Shown here: piece after piece, positions 1 to 9,000 of the stretch
How the letters are laid out: each line of letters opens with the position of its first letter
Position numbering within the stretch: position 1 is the first letter of the stretch
Assembly (NCBI RefSeq): GCF_002157145.1
Contig: NZ_CP021361.1
Span: forward strand, 2,039,001-2,103,000
Length of the DNA stretch: 64,000 bases
DNA from: Acidovorax carolinensis
GTDB lineage: Bacteria; Pseudomonadota; Gammaproteobacteria; Burkholderiales; Burkholderiaceae_C
Direction: 5' to 3'
Notes under the pieces: generated by a model
Databases searched by the model: none
What the model was told of the DNA's origin: nothing
The model's input: only the letters and a program-made list of their open reading frames with translations
Made by a program: the position numbers and the translations under genes

Positions 1-480
1 GGCCCGCGAAGCACACAGCTTCATATGCGAGACCTGCACCCGGTAGTAGATGCCGCCGATCACCATGCCTTCCTCGCTCCAGTCGAACTGGAAAGCCTCT
101 CCCAGCTCGAAGGCCAGCGGCACGAAGGCATTGACGGCCGCCCCCTGACCCTCGCTCTGGCGCCACGCCCGGATGAAGTCGGTCACCCGCGTGTAACCCC
201 CTTCGTAGCCCGCTTGCCTGATCTCGGCGTACAGCGCCTTGGCCGTGCGCCGCTCGTGTTTGGGCCGCCGTGCATCGGCCTTCAAGGCCAGCATGAGCGC
301 GTCATGAAACGCCGTCAGTTTGTTGGGCTGTTCGCTGCGGCGGTACCTCGGTGGGCCGTCCACCTCGCCGTGCAGCCACTTCGCCACCGTGTTGCGCGAT
401 AGCCCTGTCATGCGCGATATCTCGCGCTCCGATTTGTTCTTGCGGGCATACAAATGCCGGATCCTGCCAATCATGTCCAT
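1..480 (-). CDS. istA: IS21-family transposase IstA, N-terminal part, runs off the window
   Basis: This is the amino-terminal 160 residues of a DDE transposase of the IS21 family, which works with the ATPase helper IstB. The start ATG at 480 is preceded by AAGGAG at good spacing. The N-terminus carries a helix-turn-helix (KSEREISRMTGLSRNTVAKW). The tail contains FDWSEE, the first catalytic Asp region of the IstA integrase core. The rest of istA and istB would lie before position 1, so completeness cannot be judged. The gene reads away from the ars operon and has no role in it beyond being its mobile neighbour. Confidence 0.85.
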   Translation of the reverse strand, partial: MDMIGRIRHLYARKNKSEREISRMTGLSRNTVAKWLHGEVDGPPRYRRSEQPNKLTAFHDALMLALKADARRPKHERRTAKALYAEIRQAGYEGGYTRVTDFIRAWRQSEGQGAAVNAFVPLAFELGEAFQFDWSEEGMVIGGIYYRVQVSHMKLCASRA

Positions 481-597
481 GGTGATCACTCCTTGTCCTC
501 TGCTGCACAAAAAAGCAGCAGATTAAGTTGTTCACCTGGCTCAGTTTTGGGTCGGCACTACCCTCAAAAGTGGCTCAGTTTTCGGTCGGCGCCAACA
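481..597 (-). repeat. IS21-type terminal region with two 20-bp repeats
   Basis: Two near-identical 20-mers, GGCTCAGTTTTGGGTCGGCA at 538-557 and GGCTCAGTTTTCGGTCGGCG at 572-591, lie in direct orientation between istA and the ars promoter. Multiple short terminal repeats of this kind are typical transposase-binding sites at IS21-family ends. The outer boundary is placed at about 597, where the reverse strand reads TGTTGGC. A small hairpin (CTGCTG / CAGCAG, about 499-520) lies just upstream of the istA start. Confidence 0.7.
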
Positions 598-644
598 CCC
601 GTCTCTTTGAACTCCGGTAGGCAGCCGTGTTGATTCAAAATTCG

Positions 645-680
645 TTGAACTCTTTCCATAATTCAATTATTATTGAAGCA
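645..680 (+). promoter_or_regulatory. arsR promoter with overlapping palindromic operator, probably leaderless
   Basis: A -35 box TTGAAC (645-650) and a -10 box TATTAT (668-673) are separated by exactly 17 bp. A perfect inverted repeat, TTCAAT-N4-ATTGAA (662-677), overlaps the -10 box and ends two bases before the arsR ATG at 680. Transcription would be expected to start about 7 bases after the -10 box, at or next to the A of the ATG, and no Shine-Dalgarno sequence precedes the start. The likely outcome is a leaderless message repressed by ArsR binding over the -10 element. The elements are seen directly; the leaderless reading is inference. Confidence 0.7.
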
Positions 681-1003
681 TGGAAGAAAAAAATGTCATT
701 CAAGCCTTGGCCGCACTCGCGCAGCCCGTCCGCCTGCAGGTTTTTCGGGCGCTTGTCGTCGCTGGTCCGACCGGTCTCACGCCAGGCGTGCTGGTCGAGC
801 AGCTTGGCGTGCCGTCGACCAGCCTCTCGTTCCACCTTAAGGAGTTGACGCACGCCAACCTGGTTAGCCAGGAGCGCGACGGCCGCAACCTGATCTATCG
901 CGCGGTGTTCGAGCAGATGAATGCGCTACTCGGCTACCTCACGGCGAACTGCTGTCAGGGCGAGGCTTGCCTCGTCGACAGCTCCACTGCTTGCGAATGT
1001 TGA
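680..1003 (+). CDS. arsR: ArsR-family metalloid-responsive repressor
   Basis: A 107-residue winged-helix repressor, the usual length for ArsR/SmtB proteins. The recognition helix region reads PSTSLSFHLKEL (about 46-57), followed by the wing QERDGRNLIY. The classic ELCVCDL metal site of plasmid ArsR is absent. Instead, cysteines cluster at the C-terminus (Cys91, 92, 97, 105, 107), similar to the Acidithiobacillus-type ArsR in which an adjacent Cys pair plus a third Cys binds As(III). It is the first gene of the ars operon and should repress its own promoter over the palindrome at 662-677 until trivalent arsenic binds. The next gene starts 10 bp downstream. Confidence 0.92.
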   Translation: MEEKNVIQALAALAQPVRLQVFRALVVAGPTGLTPGVLVEQLGVPSTSLSFHLKELTHANLVSQERDGRNLIYRAVFEQMNALLGYLTANCCQGEACLVDSSTACEC

Positions 1004-1013
1004 AGGAGAACCC

Positions 1014-1493
1014 ATGAAGCGTTTCCATGTTCACTTGCACGTCGATGACCTGACCAAGAGCATCGCCTTCTATTCCAACCTGTTCGCATCGCCGCCGGCG
1101 CGTGTCGAGGCCGACTATGCGAAATGGATGCTCGACGATCCGCGCGTCAACTTCGCGATCTCCACGGTGGGGCATGGCAAAGGCGTTGACCACCTGGGCA
1201 TCCAGGCAGAGGACGAGGCTGAACTCGCCGAGTTGAAGACCCGCGGCCTGGCCGCCGACCGGACCCTGCTCGATGAGGGTGAAACGGTGTGCTGCTACGC
1301 GCGCAGCGAAAAGCACTGGGTCACCGACCCGCAGGGCATCGCGTGGGAACACTTCCAGACTTTGGACAACGCGGTGACGGTCTACGGTCAACAGAAACCC
1401 GTGGCCAAGCCTGAGACGGCGTGCTGCGGCACCGGCGCGATTCGCGGCATCCCCGTGAACGCTACCGGCAAAGCCACTGGCGCCTGCTGCTGA
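1014..1493 (+). CDS. arsI: ArsI/CadI-family dioxygenase, probable C-As lyase
   Basis: A 159-residue vicinal-oxygen-chelate fold protein of the ArsI/CadI family. ArsI enzymes are Fe(II)-dependent dioxygenases that split the carbon-arsenic bond of trivalent methyl- or aryl-arsenicals. The N-terminal strand is histidine-rich (HVHLHVDD, His5/7/9). His60 (GVDHLGIQ) and Glu112 (WEHFQ) fit the other metal ligands, and the adjacent Cys93-Cys94 pair fits the substrate thiol pair. The tail has two further Cys-Cys pairs (137-138 and the last two residues), which might hold additional metalloid. The start at 1014 is chosen for AAGGAG seven bases upstream; a longer open frame from 921 overlaps arsR and is rejected. 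Substrate specificity is inferred from the family. Confidence 0.85.
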   Translation: MKRFHVHLHVDDLTKSIAFYSNLFASPPARVEADYAKWMLDDPRVNFAISTVGHGKGVDHLGIQAEDEAELAELKTRGLAADRTLLDEGETVCCYARSEKHWVTDPQGIAWEHFQTLDNAVTVYGQQKPVAKPETACCGTGAIRGIPVNATGKATGACC

Positions 1494-1503
1494 GGGCTGC
1501 GCC

Positions 1504-2007
1504 ATGTCCAAAGCGCCGTCTGAATCGTTGGTGAAATCCCTGTTCGTTCGCGCGGAGGCGGCCTTGTTGACGCCCGTCCGCTCCCTTCTTCGGGAGGCAG
1601 ACCTACCCGAATCCGACCTGCAGGAACAGCACATGGAGGCCTTCTTCGTGAGCCGCGCTGGCGACGAAGGGATTCTTGCCTGCGTCGGCCTGGAACGGTT
1701 CGGCGAGACCGCGCTGCTGCGCTCGCTGGCCGTACGCGCCGACGCTCGGGGCAATGGTGTCGGCGACCAAGCCCTGCAGACCATGGAAGCCTTCGCTGCA
1801 TCGAAAGGCGTGAATCGCCTCTGCATCTTGACCACCACGGCAGAGCCATTCTTCGAGACGCGAGGTTTCGAGCGCTGCGACCGCACGGCGTTGCCGGCTT
1901 CCGTCCAGGCCAGCAGCGAGTTCAAGAGCCTGTGCCCGTCCACGGCAGTTTGCATGTTCAAAGAAATCACTCCGACATCCCCAACCGAAATACACCGTCA
2001 TGGCTGA
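1504..2007 (+). CDS. arsN2: GNAT-family acetyltransferase of the ArsN2 type
   Basis: A 167-residue GNAT protein. The acetyl-CoA binding stretch is visible as LAVRADARGNGVGDQAL (about 75-91, the R/Q-x-x-G-x-G/A loop), and the C-terminal strand pair contains FFETRGFERCDR. Short GNAT proteins in this operon position are annotated ArsN2. The related ArsN1 acetylates the arsenical herbicide phosphinothricin analogue or arsinothricin, but for ArsN2 the substrate is not established. The gene lies 10 bp after arsI, and its last 8 bases overlap the start of the first arsC, which suggests translational coupling. Location rather than motif carries the link to arsenic. Confidence 0.78.
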   Translation: MSKAPSESLVKSLFVRAEAALLTPVRSLLREADLPESDLQEQHMEAFFVSRAGDEGILACVGLERFGETALLRSLAVRADARGNGVGDQALQTMEAFAASKGVNRLCILTTTAEPFFETRGFERCDRTALPASVQASSEFKSLCPSTAVCMFKEITPTSPTEIHRHG

Positions 2008-2509
2008 CAAAACCTACAACGTGCTCTTCATCTGCACGGGCAACTCTGCGCGCTCCATCATGGCCGAGGGCCTGCTCAACTACATGGGGGATGGGCGATT
2101 CAAGGCCTACTCGGCGGGCAGTCATCCGGCTGGCAAGGTCAACGCCCATGCGCTACGCACACTGGAAAGGCTGCGCCTGCCTGCAGAGGGCTACCGCAGC
2201 AAGAACTGGGACGAGTTCGCGAAGCCAGATTCACCCGCCTTGGATTTCGTGCTGACGGTGTGCGACAAGGCTGCCGGCGAGATGTGCCCGGTCTGGCCAG
2301 GACAGCCGATGACCGCACACTGGGGCGTGGCCGACCCTGCAGCCTTCGAAGGATCGGAAGAGGCCACCGAGCGCCAGTTCATGGACACGGCGCTCACGTT
2401 GAAGCGCCGGATCGAGTTGATGCTGGCATTGCCTCTGGCCCGGCTCGACTCGATGGCCATCCAGCGCGAGATCCGCGACATCGGCAAGGCTCAAAAGGCT
2501 GCGCAATGA
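2000..2509 (+). CDS. arsC: Arsenate reductase, low-molecular-weight phosphatase type, copy 1
   Basis: A 169-residue arsenate reductase with the tyrosine-phosphatase-like fold. The P-loop CTGNSARS starts at the nucleophile Cys12. Cys88 and Cys96 (in VCDKAAGEMCP) match the pair that relays the disulfide to thioredoxin in this type of ArsC. It should reduce As(V) to As(III), which Acr3 then exports. The start overlaps arsN2 by 8 bases and the stop overlaps the second arsC in an ATGA junction. It is longer than copy 2, with a C-terminal extension of unclear role. Confidence 0.92.
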   Translation: MADKTYNVLFICTGNSARSIMAEGLLNYMGDGRFKAYSAGSHPAGKVNAHALRTLERLRLPAEGYRSKNWDEFAKPDSPALDFVLTVCDKAAGEMCPVWPGQPMTAHWGVADPAAFEGSEEATERQFMDTALTLKRRIELMLALPLARLDSMAIQREIRDIGKAQKAAQ

Positions 2510-2994
2510 CGCTCAACGTTCTGATCCTCTGCACCCACAACTCCGCCCGCAGCGTGCTGGCCGAGGGCATGCTCAACCACTGGGCCCAGAAGCTCGGCAA
2601 GGACGTGAAGGCGTTCAGCGCCGGCAGCGCACCCAGCGGAAGAATCAACCCGTTCGCCATCGAGGTGCTGCAGGCGGCCGGCGTGAACACCGAGGGCTTT
2701 CGCAGCAAGAGCTGGGACGAATTCTCCACGCCGCCGATGCAGGTGGTCATCACGGTCTGCGACAGTGCGGCGCAGGAGACCTGCCCCTACTGGCCGGGCA
2801 CGCGCGTCAAGATGCATTGGGGCTATCCGGACCCATCGAACACGGAAGGTGGCGACAACGCCAAACGCCAGGCTTTCGAGCTGACGCGCCAGGCGATTTC
2901 CTATCGCATGCTGCAGCTGCTCGCGCTGGACAATCCGGACGCGATGAGCGACGCCGAGCTGCAAGAGCGGCTGAGCAACATCTCTGCGAGCTGA
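2506..2994 (+). CDS. arsC: Arsenate reductase, low-molecular-weight phosphatase type, copy 2
   Basis: A 162-residue paralogue of the preceding gene, again with the P-loop (CTHNSARS, Cys9) and a relay Cys pair (Cys85 and Cys93 in VCDSAAQETCP). The two copies share the SKxWDEF and CP-WPG motifs but differ through most of their length, so this is an old duplication or separate recruitment rather than a recent tandem copy. Start and previous stop overlap as ATGA, indicating translational coupling. The acr3 gene follows after 3 bp, so reduction and export are coupled genetically. Confidence 0.92.
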   Translation: MTLNVLILCTHNSARSVLAEGMLNHWAQKLGKDVKAFSAGSAPSGRINPFAIEVLQAAGVNTEGFRSKSWDEFSTPPMQVVITVCDSAAQETCPYWPGTRVKMHWGYPDPSNTEGGDNAKRQAFELTRQAISYRMLQLLALDNPDAMSDAELQERLSNISAS

Positions 2995-2997
2995 ACC

Positions 2998-4056
2998 GTG
3001 AGCGCAGTCATCGAAAGCCCGCGCGCCAGCGCGGCCCCCATGAGCGTGTTCGAGCGCTATCTGACGGTGTGGGTTTTCCTCTGCATCGTCGTCGGCATTG
3101 CGCTGGGGCAACTGTTCCCGGCGGCATTCCAGGCGGTGGGCCGCCTCGAGGTCGCCAAGGTCAACATCCCCGTGGGCGTGCTGATCTGGGTGATGATCAT
3201 CCCGATGCTGCTGCGGGTCGACTTTGCGGCCCTCGCACAGGTGAAAAACCACTGGCGCGGCATCGGCGTGACGCTGTTCATCAACTGGGCGGTGAAGCCG
3301 TTCTCCATGGCCTTCCTGGCATGGTTCTTCGTGCGCCAGGTGTTCGCCGGTTCGCTACCGGCCGACCAACTCGACAGCTACGTGGCCGGCTTGATCCTGC
3401 TGGCTGCCGCACCCTGCACGGCGATGGTGTTCGTCTGGAGCCGTCTGACAGGCGGCGACCCTGTCTTCACGCTGTCGCAGGTCGCCTTGAACGACGCCAT
3501 CATGGTGTTCGCCTTCGCCCCCATCGTCGGCTTGCTGCTGGGCCTGTCGGCCATCACGGTGCCGTGGGACACGCTCATCACGTCGGTGGTGCTCTACATC
3601 GTGCTGCCGGTGATCTTCGCGCAGCTGCTGAGGAAGCAACTGCTGAAGGCCGGGCCGGCCGCTTTCGAACGCGCCATGCATCGCATCGGCCCGTGGTCGA
3701 TCGCGGCGCTCCTGCTGACGCTCGTTCTCCTGTTCGCATTCCAGGGCGAAGCCATCATCAAGCAGCCGCTGGTGATCGCCATGCTCGCGGTGCCGATCCT
3801 GATCCAGGTGGTGCTGAATTCCGGTCTGGCCTACTGGCTCAACCGAAAGCTCGGCGAGAAGCACAGCATCGCCTGCCCGTCTGCGTTGATCGGTGCGTCC
3901 AATTTCTTCGAGCTGGCAGTGGCCGCGGCCATCAGCCTGTTCGGCTTTCACTCGGGCGCGGCCCTGGCCACCGTGGTCGGCGTGCTGATTGAGGTGCCGA
4001 TCATGCTGGCAGTGGTGAAGGTCGTGAACTCGTCGCGGGGTTGGTATGAGTCGTGA
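2998..4056 (+). CDS. acr3: Acr3-family arsenite efflux permease
   Basis: A 352-residue inner-membrane transporter with about ten hydrophobic segments. The family's conserved cysteine is Cys140 ([11 protein letters not shown]), and the conserved acidic residue in a late helix is Glu305 (SNFFELAV). These correspond to the residues shown to be needed for arsenite transport in other Acr3 proteins. It exports As(OH)3 driven by the proton-motive force. The frame opens with GTG at 2998; an in-frame ATG at 3040 (MSVFERYL) is an alternative start that better fits the length of relatives. The 3' end overlaps arsH by 11 bases. Confidence 0.93.
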   Translation: MSAVIESPRASAAPMSVFERYLTVWVFLCIVVGIALGQLFPAAFQAVGRLEVAKVNIPVGVLIWVMIIPMLLRVDFAALAQVKNHWRGIGVTLFINWAVKPFSMAFLAWFFVRQVFAGSLPADQLDSYVAGLILLAAAPCTAMVFVWSRLTGGDPVFTLSQVALNDAIMVFAFAPIVGLLLGLSAITVPWDTLITSVVLYIVLPVIFAQLLRKQLLKAGPAAFERAMHRIGPWSIAALLLTLVLLFAFQGEAIIKQPLVIAMLAVPILIQVVLNSGLAYWLNRKLGEKHSIACPSALIGASNFFELAVAAAISLFGFHSGAALATVVGVLIEVPIMLAVVKVVNSSRGWYES

Positions 4057-4759
4057 ACTGCCGAACGTCGATCCTGAACTCTTTGAAAAACCCGATGCGG
4101 ATCTGCTGCTGTCGGTAAAGCGCGCAAGCCATGCGCCGCGCATCCTGTTGCTGTATGGGTCGGTTCGCGAGCGGTCCTACAGCCGGTTGCTGACCGAGGA
4201 GGCAGCGCGACTGCTTCGCGCGCTCGGCGCCGAGACGCGGATCTTTGATCCTCGCGGCTTGCCGTTGCCGGACGCCGAACCCGACGACCATCCCAAGGTA
4301 GTGGAGCTACGCGAGCTCGCTCAGTGGGCGGAGGGAATGGTCTGGACCTCGCCCGAACGTCACGGCGCCATGACCGGGATCATGAAAGCCCAGATCGATT
4401 GGATTCCGCTGGCAATGGGCTCCGTTCGGCCCACGCAGGGCAAGACGCTCGCGGTCATGGAGGTGTCGGGCGGCTCGCAGTCCTTCAACGCGGTGAACCA
4501 GCTGCGCGTGCTCGGCCGCTGGATGCGCATGATCACGATCCCCAACCAGTCGTCGGTGGCCAAGGCCTTCCTCGAATTCGAGGAGAACGGCCGCATGAAA
4601 CCCTCACCGTACTACGAGCGCGTGGTCGACGTCATGGAAGAGCTGGTGAAGTTCACGCTGCTCACGCGCGATTGCGCTCAGTACCTGGTCGACCGCTACA
4701 GCGAGCGCCGCGAGAGTGCGGAAGCCCTGTCGAAGCGAGTCAACCTGCGCAGTATCTAG
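4046..4759 (+). CDS. arsH: ArsH, NADPH-dependent FMN reductase / organoarsenical oxidase
   Basis: A 237-residue flavodoxin-fold protein. The FMN phosphate loop [10 protein letters not shown] starts at residue 38, and the ArsH signatures [19 protein letters not shown] and ME-SGG-QSFN are present. ArsH uses NADPH and FMN; known members oxidise trivalent organoarsenicals to less toxic pentavalent forms and can reduce quinones or metals. Together with ArsI this gives the operon two ways of dealing with organoarsenicals. The gene overlaps acr3 by 11 bases and is followed 15 bp later by the MFS gene. Confidence 0.93.
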   Translation: MSRELPNVDPELFEKPDADLLLSVKRASHAPRILLLYGSVRERSYSRLLTEEAARLLRALGAETRIFDPRGLPLPDAEPDDHPKVVELRELAQWAEGMVWTSPERHGAMTGIMKAQIDWIPLAMGSVRPTQGKTLAVMEVSGGSQSFNAVNQLRVLGRWMRMITIPNQSSVAKAFLEFEENGRMKPSPYYERVVDVMEELVKFTLLTRDCAQYLVDRYSERRESAEALSKRVNLRSI

Positions 4760-4774
4760 TTTGGCCACTGTCGC

Positions 4775-5953
4775 ATGACAACGGTAAGGCTGGGCGTGAC
4801 CCAGACCTTGGCTTGGGCGTCCTCGTACTACCTTCTCGCGGTGCTGGCAGGCGCTGTGGGCCGAGATGTCGGCATATCGACCTCCATGGTCTTCGGTGCC
4901 TTTTCGGTAGCGCTTCTTGTCGCCGCGGGCGTGGGGCCGTATGCCGGTCGAATCATCGATCGGTTCGGCGGACGCCCCGTGTTGATTGCCAGCAATCTGA
5001 TCTTCGCGGCCGGGCTGGCGGGCTTGAGCCAGGCAACGCAGGCGGCTCACGTTTTCATCGCGTGGGCTGTCATCGGCGTTGCCATGGGCGGCGGACTTTA
5101 CGAAGCGGCGTTCGCGACGGCGGTGCGGTTGCACGGCCGCGACGCGCGGCGAACAATCACTGGCATCACCCTGTTCGCCGGCTTTGCAAGCACGATCGGA
5201 TGGCCCTTGTCTGCCTATCTGGAGGGAACGGTTGGCTGGCGTGGGGCGTGCGTCTCATGGGCGACCTTGCACTTGCTCATCGGCATCCCGCTCAATGCCC
5301 TGCTGCCGCGCGCCGGCAATTCCGAGGCTTCCACGCAGGCAGCCGCCGGCAAGGAAGAAGGACTTGGTCTTTCCGTGTCGCAACAGCGCCGCGCCGCCGT
5401 CCTGATGGCTTACGTCTTCGCCGTGACTTGGTTCATCAGCACCTCAATGGCTGCGCATTTGCCGCAGCTGCTGCTGGCCAGCGGCGCCACACTCGCCGCA
5501 GCGGTGGGTATCGCCGCCCTGGTCGGACCGGCCCAAGTAGTGGGCCGGGTCATCGAGTTCACCTTTCTCAAGCGCGCGCATCCGCTGTTGTCGGCCCGTT
5601 TAGCCACGCTGGCTCATCCGCTGGGCGCGCTCTGCATCGGCCTGTTCGGTACTTCGGCCGCCGCCGGCTTCGCTGTGCTGCACGGCTTGGGCAACGGTAT
5701 CCTGACCATCGCAATCGGGACGCTTCCGCTCTTGATCTTCGGCGCCAATGGCTACGGGCAGCGCCAAGGTTTTCTGATGGTGCCGGCGCGCATCGTGCAA
5801 GCCAGTGCGCCATTCCTTTTCGGCATCGCCGTGGAACGGTGGGGCGCTGGAGCGTTGTGGTTCTCCGCCATTCTGGGTTTGTCAGCCTGCCTCGCGCTGG
5901 TGGTCATGACTGCCGATATGAGAAAGGCCCCGCGCGCGGCTGAGGCGAATTGA
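4775..5953 (+). CDS. MFS transporter at the end of the ars operon
   Basis: A 392-residue major-facilitator protein with about 12 predicted membrane segments. The loop 2-3 motif appears as GRIIDRFGGRP (about 50-60). MFS proteins in ars operons include ArsJ, which exports 1-arseno-3-phosphoglycerate and is paired with a GAPDH gene, and ArsK, which exports trivalent arsenicals and antimonite. No GAPDH gene is adjacent, so an ArsK-like role is favoured, but the sequence alone does not settle the substrate. It lies 15 bp after arsH and is the last operon gene; 91 bp separate it from the tnpA start. Confidence 0.8.
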   Translation: MTTVRLGVTQTLAWASSYYLLAVLAGAVGRDVGISTSMVFGAFSVALLVAAGVGPYAGRIIDRFGGRPVLIASNLIFAAGLAGLSQATQAAHVFIAWAVIGVAMGGGLYEAAFATAVRLHGRDARRTITGITLFAGFASTIGWPLSAYLEGTVGWRGACVSWATLHLLIGIPLNALLPRAGNSEASTQAAAGKEEGLGLSVSQQRRAAVLMAYVFAVTWFISTSMAAHLPQLLLASGATLAAAVGIAALVGPAQVVGRVIEFTFLKRAHPLLSARLATLAHPLGALCIGLFGTSAAAGFAVLHGLGNGILTIAIGTLPLLIFGANGYGQRQGFLMVPARIVQASAPFLFGIAVERWGAGALWFSAILGLSACLALVVMTADMRKAPRAAEAN

Positions 5954-6044
5954 GAGAAGGGCGACACCGAGGCGCAGTGCGCGGTAACCGCCATCGGCTA
6001 CGCTGCGTGTCCAGATCGACCCTGCCTTGTGGGAGTTTTGCGCC

Positions 6045-9000
6045 ATGGCGAGCATTGAACGTACTGCTTACCCTCGATTTCCTAGAACGCTGACGCTCAA
6101 GGATTTGCAGTCGTCGTTCACGCCGAGGCCCCAGGAGATCGAATGGGCCCACCAGCATTCGCGGACGCAGGAACGTCGTCTGGCCTTGCTCGTGCTGCTC
6201 AAATGCTTCGAGTTCCTGCGTCACTTTCCGGCGCTCGAAGTCATTCCTGTCGAGCTCGTCGAGCATGTTTCCGCCACCCTGGGCATGGCGCCGATCGAGA
6301 AGATCGAGTTCGCGTCCTTGGCCACGCTGTATCGCCACCACAAGGCGATACGCGAACTGCTCGGTGTCAAGCCCTACACCGATGAACAAACAAGGAAGCT
6401 GACGAGCCGGATCGCCCAAGACGCCGCCGGCATCGTGGAGACCCGCGCGGACATCATCAACATCACGATCGAGGAGTTGGTGCGACTGGGCTACGAGCTG
6501 CCGGTGTTTCGAACACTCGACGAAATAGCCGAGCAGGCGCATTCAACCGCCGAGGCTGCCTTGCACAAGCGGATCACCCAACGCCTGACCCTGGCCCAGC
6601 GAAACTGGCTTGATCGGCTGCTGATGGCCGAACTTCCAGCCCGACGCACGCTGTACAACCAGATCAAGAAGTCTGCGAAAAAAGCCTCGCGCAAGCATCT
6701 GGAATTGCTGCTGGACCAGTTGACCTGGCTGGAGTCCTTGCCCGACAGCGACACGCTGCTCGACGGCGTGCCGGCGACCAAGCTCAAGCACATGGCCGAC
6801 ATGGCATCCGCGCTCGATGCGGGCGACATGAAGGATTTGCTGCCCGCCAAGCGCTACACGCTGATCCTGGCACTGGTTCGTCAGATGCGCGTGAGAGCCC
6901 GCGACGACGTGGCAGAGATGTTCATTCGCCGCATCGGCGCCATTCACAAAACTGCCAAGGAGGAACTGCAGGTGATCCAGGCGCGCCAGCGCGAACTGAG
7001 CGAGGAGCTGGTGGCCACGCTGGAGCAGGTGCTGGAGATCCTCGCCGAAAACCTGGATGACGCCAGTACCGGGCAACGCGTGCGCGAACTGCTTGCGCCG
7101 CACGGCAACCTCGGTCAGCTGAGGACGGACTGCGAGGCAATTCGCGTGTGGAGCGGCGGCAACCACCTGCCGTTGATCTGGAAGGCCTTTAGCAGCTGGC
7201 GCGCGGCGATGTTCCGGATGGCGAAGGCGCTGCGTTTCGAGGCAGCCACCCAGGACCGCAATCTGCTCGATGCCCTGGAAGTCGTGCTGGCCAATGAACA
7301 CCGCAAGGTCGAGTGGATCACAGACGACTTGACGCTGTCGTTCGCCTCCGAGCGCTGGCGCAAGCTGGTGCGCCGTTCGCATGGCCTGGGCCCTCCGACG
7401 AACCGGCGCTACCTGGAGGTGTGCGTGTTCAGTTATCTGAGCGGCGATCTTCGCTCCGGCGATGTGTGCATCGAAGGCTCGGAATCCTTTGCCGACTATC
7501 GCGCGCAGCTGTTGCCATGGAAGGAGTGCGAAGCGCTTCTGCCGACTTACTGCGACCGGATCGGCATACCAGCCACCGCGGGTGACTTCGTCGACGGTCT
7601 CAAGCAACTGCTCACCGAGACGGCCGAAAAAGTCGATGAAGAGTTTCCGCAGCATGCAGGCGACGTGGTGATCGGCAGCACTGGCGAGCCGACCTTGCGG
7701 CGTGTCGTTGCGCGCGAAGTGCCGGCGTCAGCCATCGCTTTGCACGCCGCTATCGAAAATCGCACGGTGCCGCGCAACCTGCTGGATGTTCTGGCCAACA
7801 TCGAGCACTGGACCGGATTTACGCGGAATTTCGGTCCGCAGTCAGGCGACGATCCCAAACTTCGCAACGGACGCGAGCGCTACTTGCTGACCGTGTTCGC
7901 GATGGGCTGCAACCTCGGGCCCAACCAGGCAGCGCGCCACCTGTCCAATGGAGTGACACCGCACCAGCTGTCCTATGCCAACCAGCGGCACATGAGCCTG
8001 GACCAGTTGGACAACGCCTGCCGGGATCTGACCGAGCTTTACCTGCGGCTCGAGTTGCCCAAGCTATGGGGCGAGGGCAAGAGGGTGGCGGCCGATGGCA
8101 CGCAGTACGATTTCTACGACCAGAATCTGCTGGTAGGCATGCATTTCCGGTACCGGCGCATGGGGGCAGTGGCTTATCGGCATGTGGCCGACAACTACAT
8201 CGCGGTGTTCCGCCATTTCATACCACCAGGGGTGCTCGAAGCGGTCTATGTCATCGAGGGTCTGATGAAGGCGGGCCTGAGCGTGCAGGCCGACACGGTG
8301 TATTCGGACACCCATGGTCAGTCGGAAACGGTCTTCGCCTTCACGCACTTGGCAGGCATCCAGTTGATGCCTCGCATCCGGAACTGGAAGGACCTGCGTT
8401 TCTATCGGCCAGAGAGAGGTACGCGCTACCGTCATGTTGACCGTTTGTTCACCGACGTGGTGGACTGGAAGCTGATTCGCGACCATTGGCGCGATCTCAT
8501 GCAGGTGTCCATCTCGATCCAGGCCGGACGGATCGCCTCGCCGATGCTGCTGCGCAAGCTCAGCCAGGAAGGGCGGCACAACCGGCTGTTTGCTGCGGCT
8601 CGCGAGCTCGGCCGCGTGCTGCGCACCGTCTATCTGTTGCGCTGGATCTCCAGCAAAGAGATGCGCCAGGAGGTCAGTGCCACGACGAACAAGATCGAGT
8701 CGTACCACGCATTCACGAAGTGGCTGGACTTCGGGGGCGACGTGATCAACGAGAACGATCCCAACGAGCAGCAGAAGCGGGTGCGCTTCATCGACCTGGT
8801 GGCGTCGTCGGTGATCCTGCAGAACACGGTGGACATGATGCGGGTTTTGCAGGAGATGTACGCCGACGGGGAGCCGGTGTCTGCGGCCGATGTCGAATAC
8901 CTGAGTCCGTACATGACCTCGGGCATCAAGCGTTTCGGCAACTATCACCTCGACCTGAAACGGCCGCCGGAGCCCTGGGTCAAGGAGTCGCAGTTTCGGG

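Noticed and set aside
939..1970. Long minus-strand open frame (343 codons) across arsI and arsN2
   Set aside because: It is a shadow of high-GC coding sequence; the opposite strand carries clear arsI and arsN2 motifs with ribosome-binding sites.
4324..5943. 539-codon plus-strand frame over arsH and the MFS gene
   Set aside because: Arg/Gly/His-rich shadow frame; the arsH and MFS frames have clear motifs and hydrophobic helices.
4775..5953. Naming the MFS gene arsJ
   Set aside because: ArsJ works with a GAPDH gene that is absent here; the substrate cannot be assigned from sequence.
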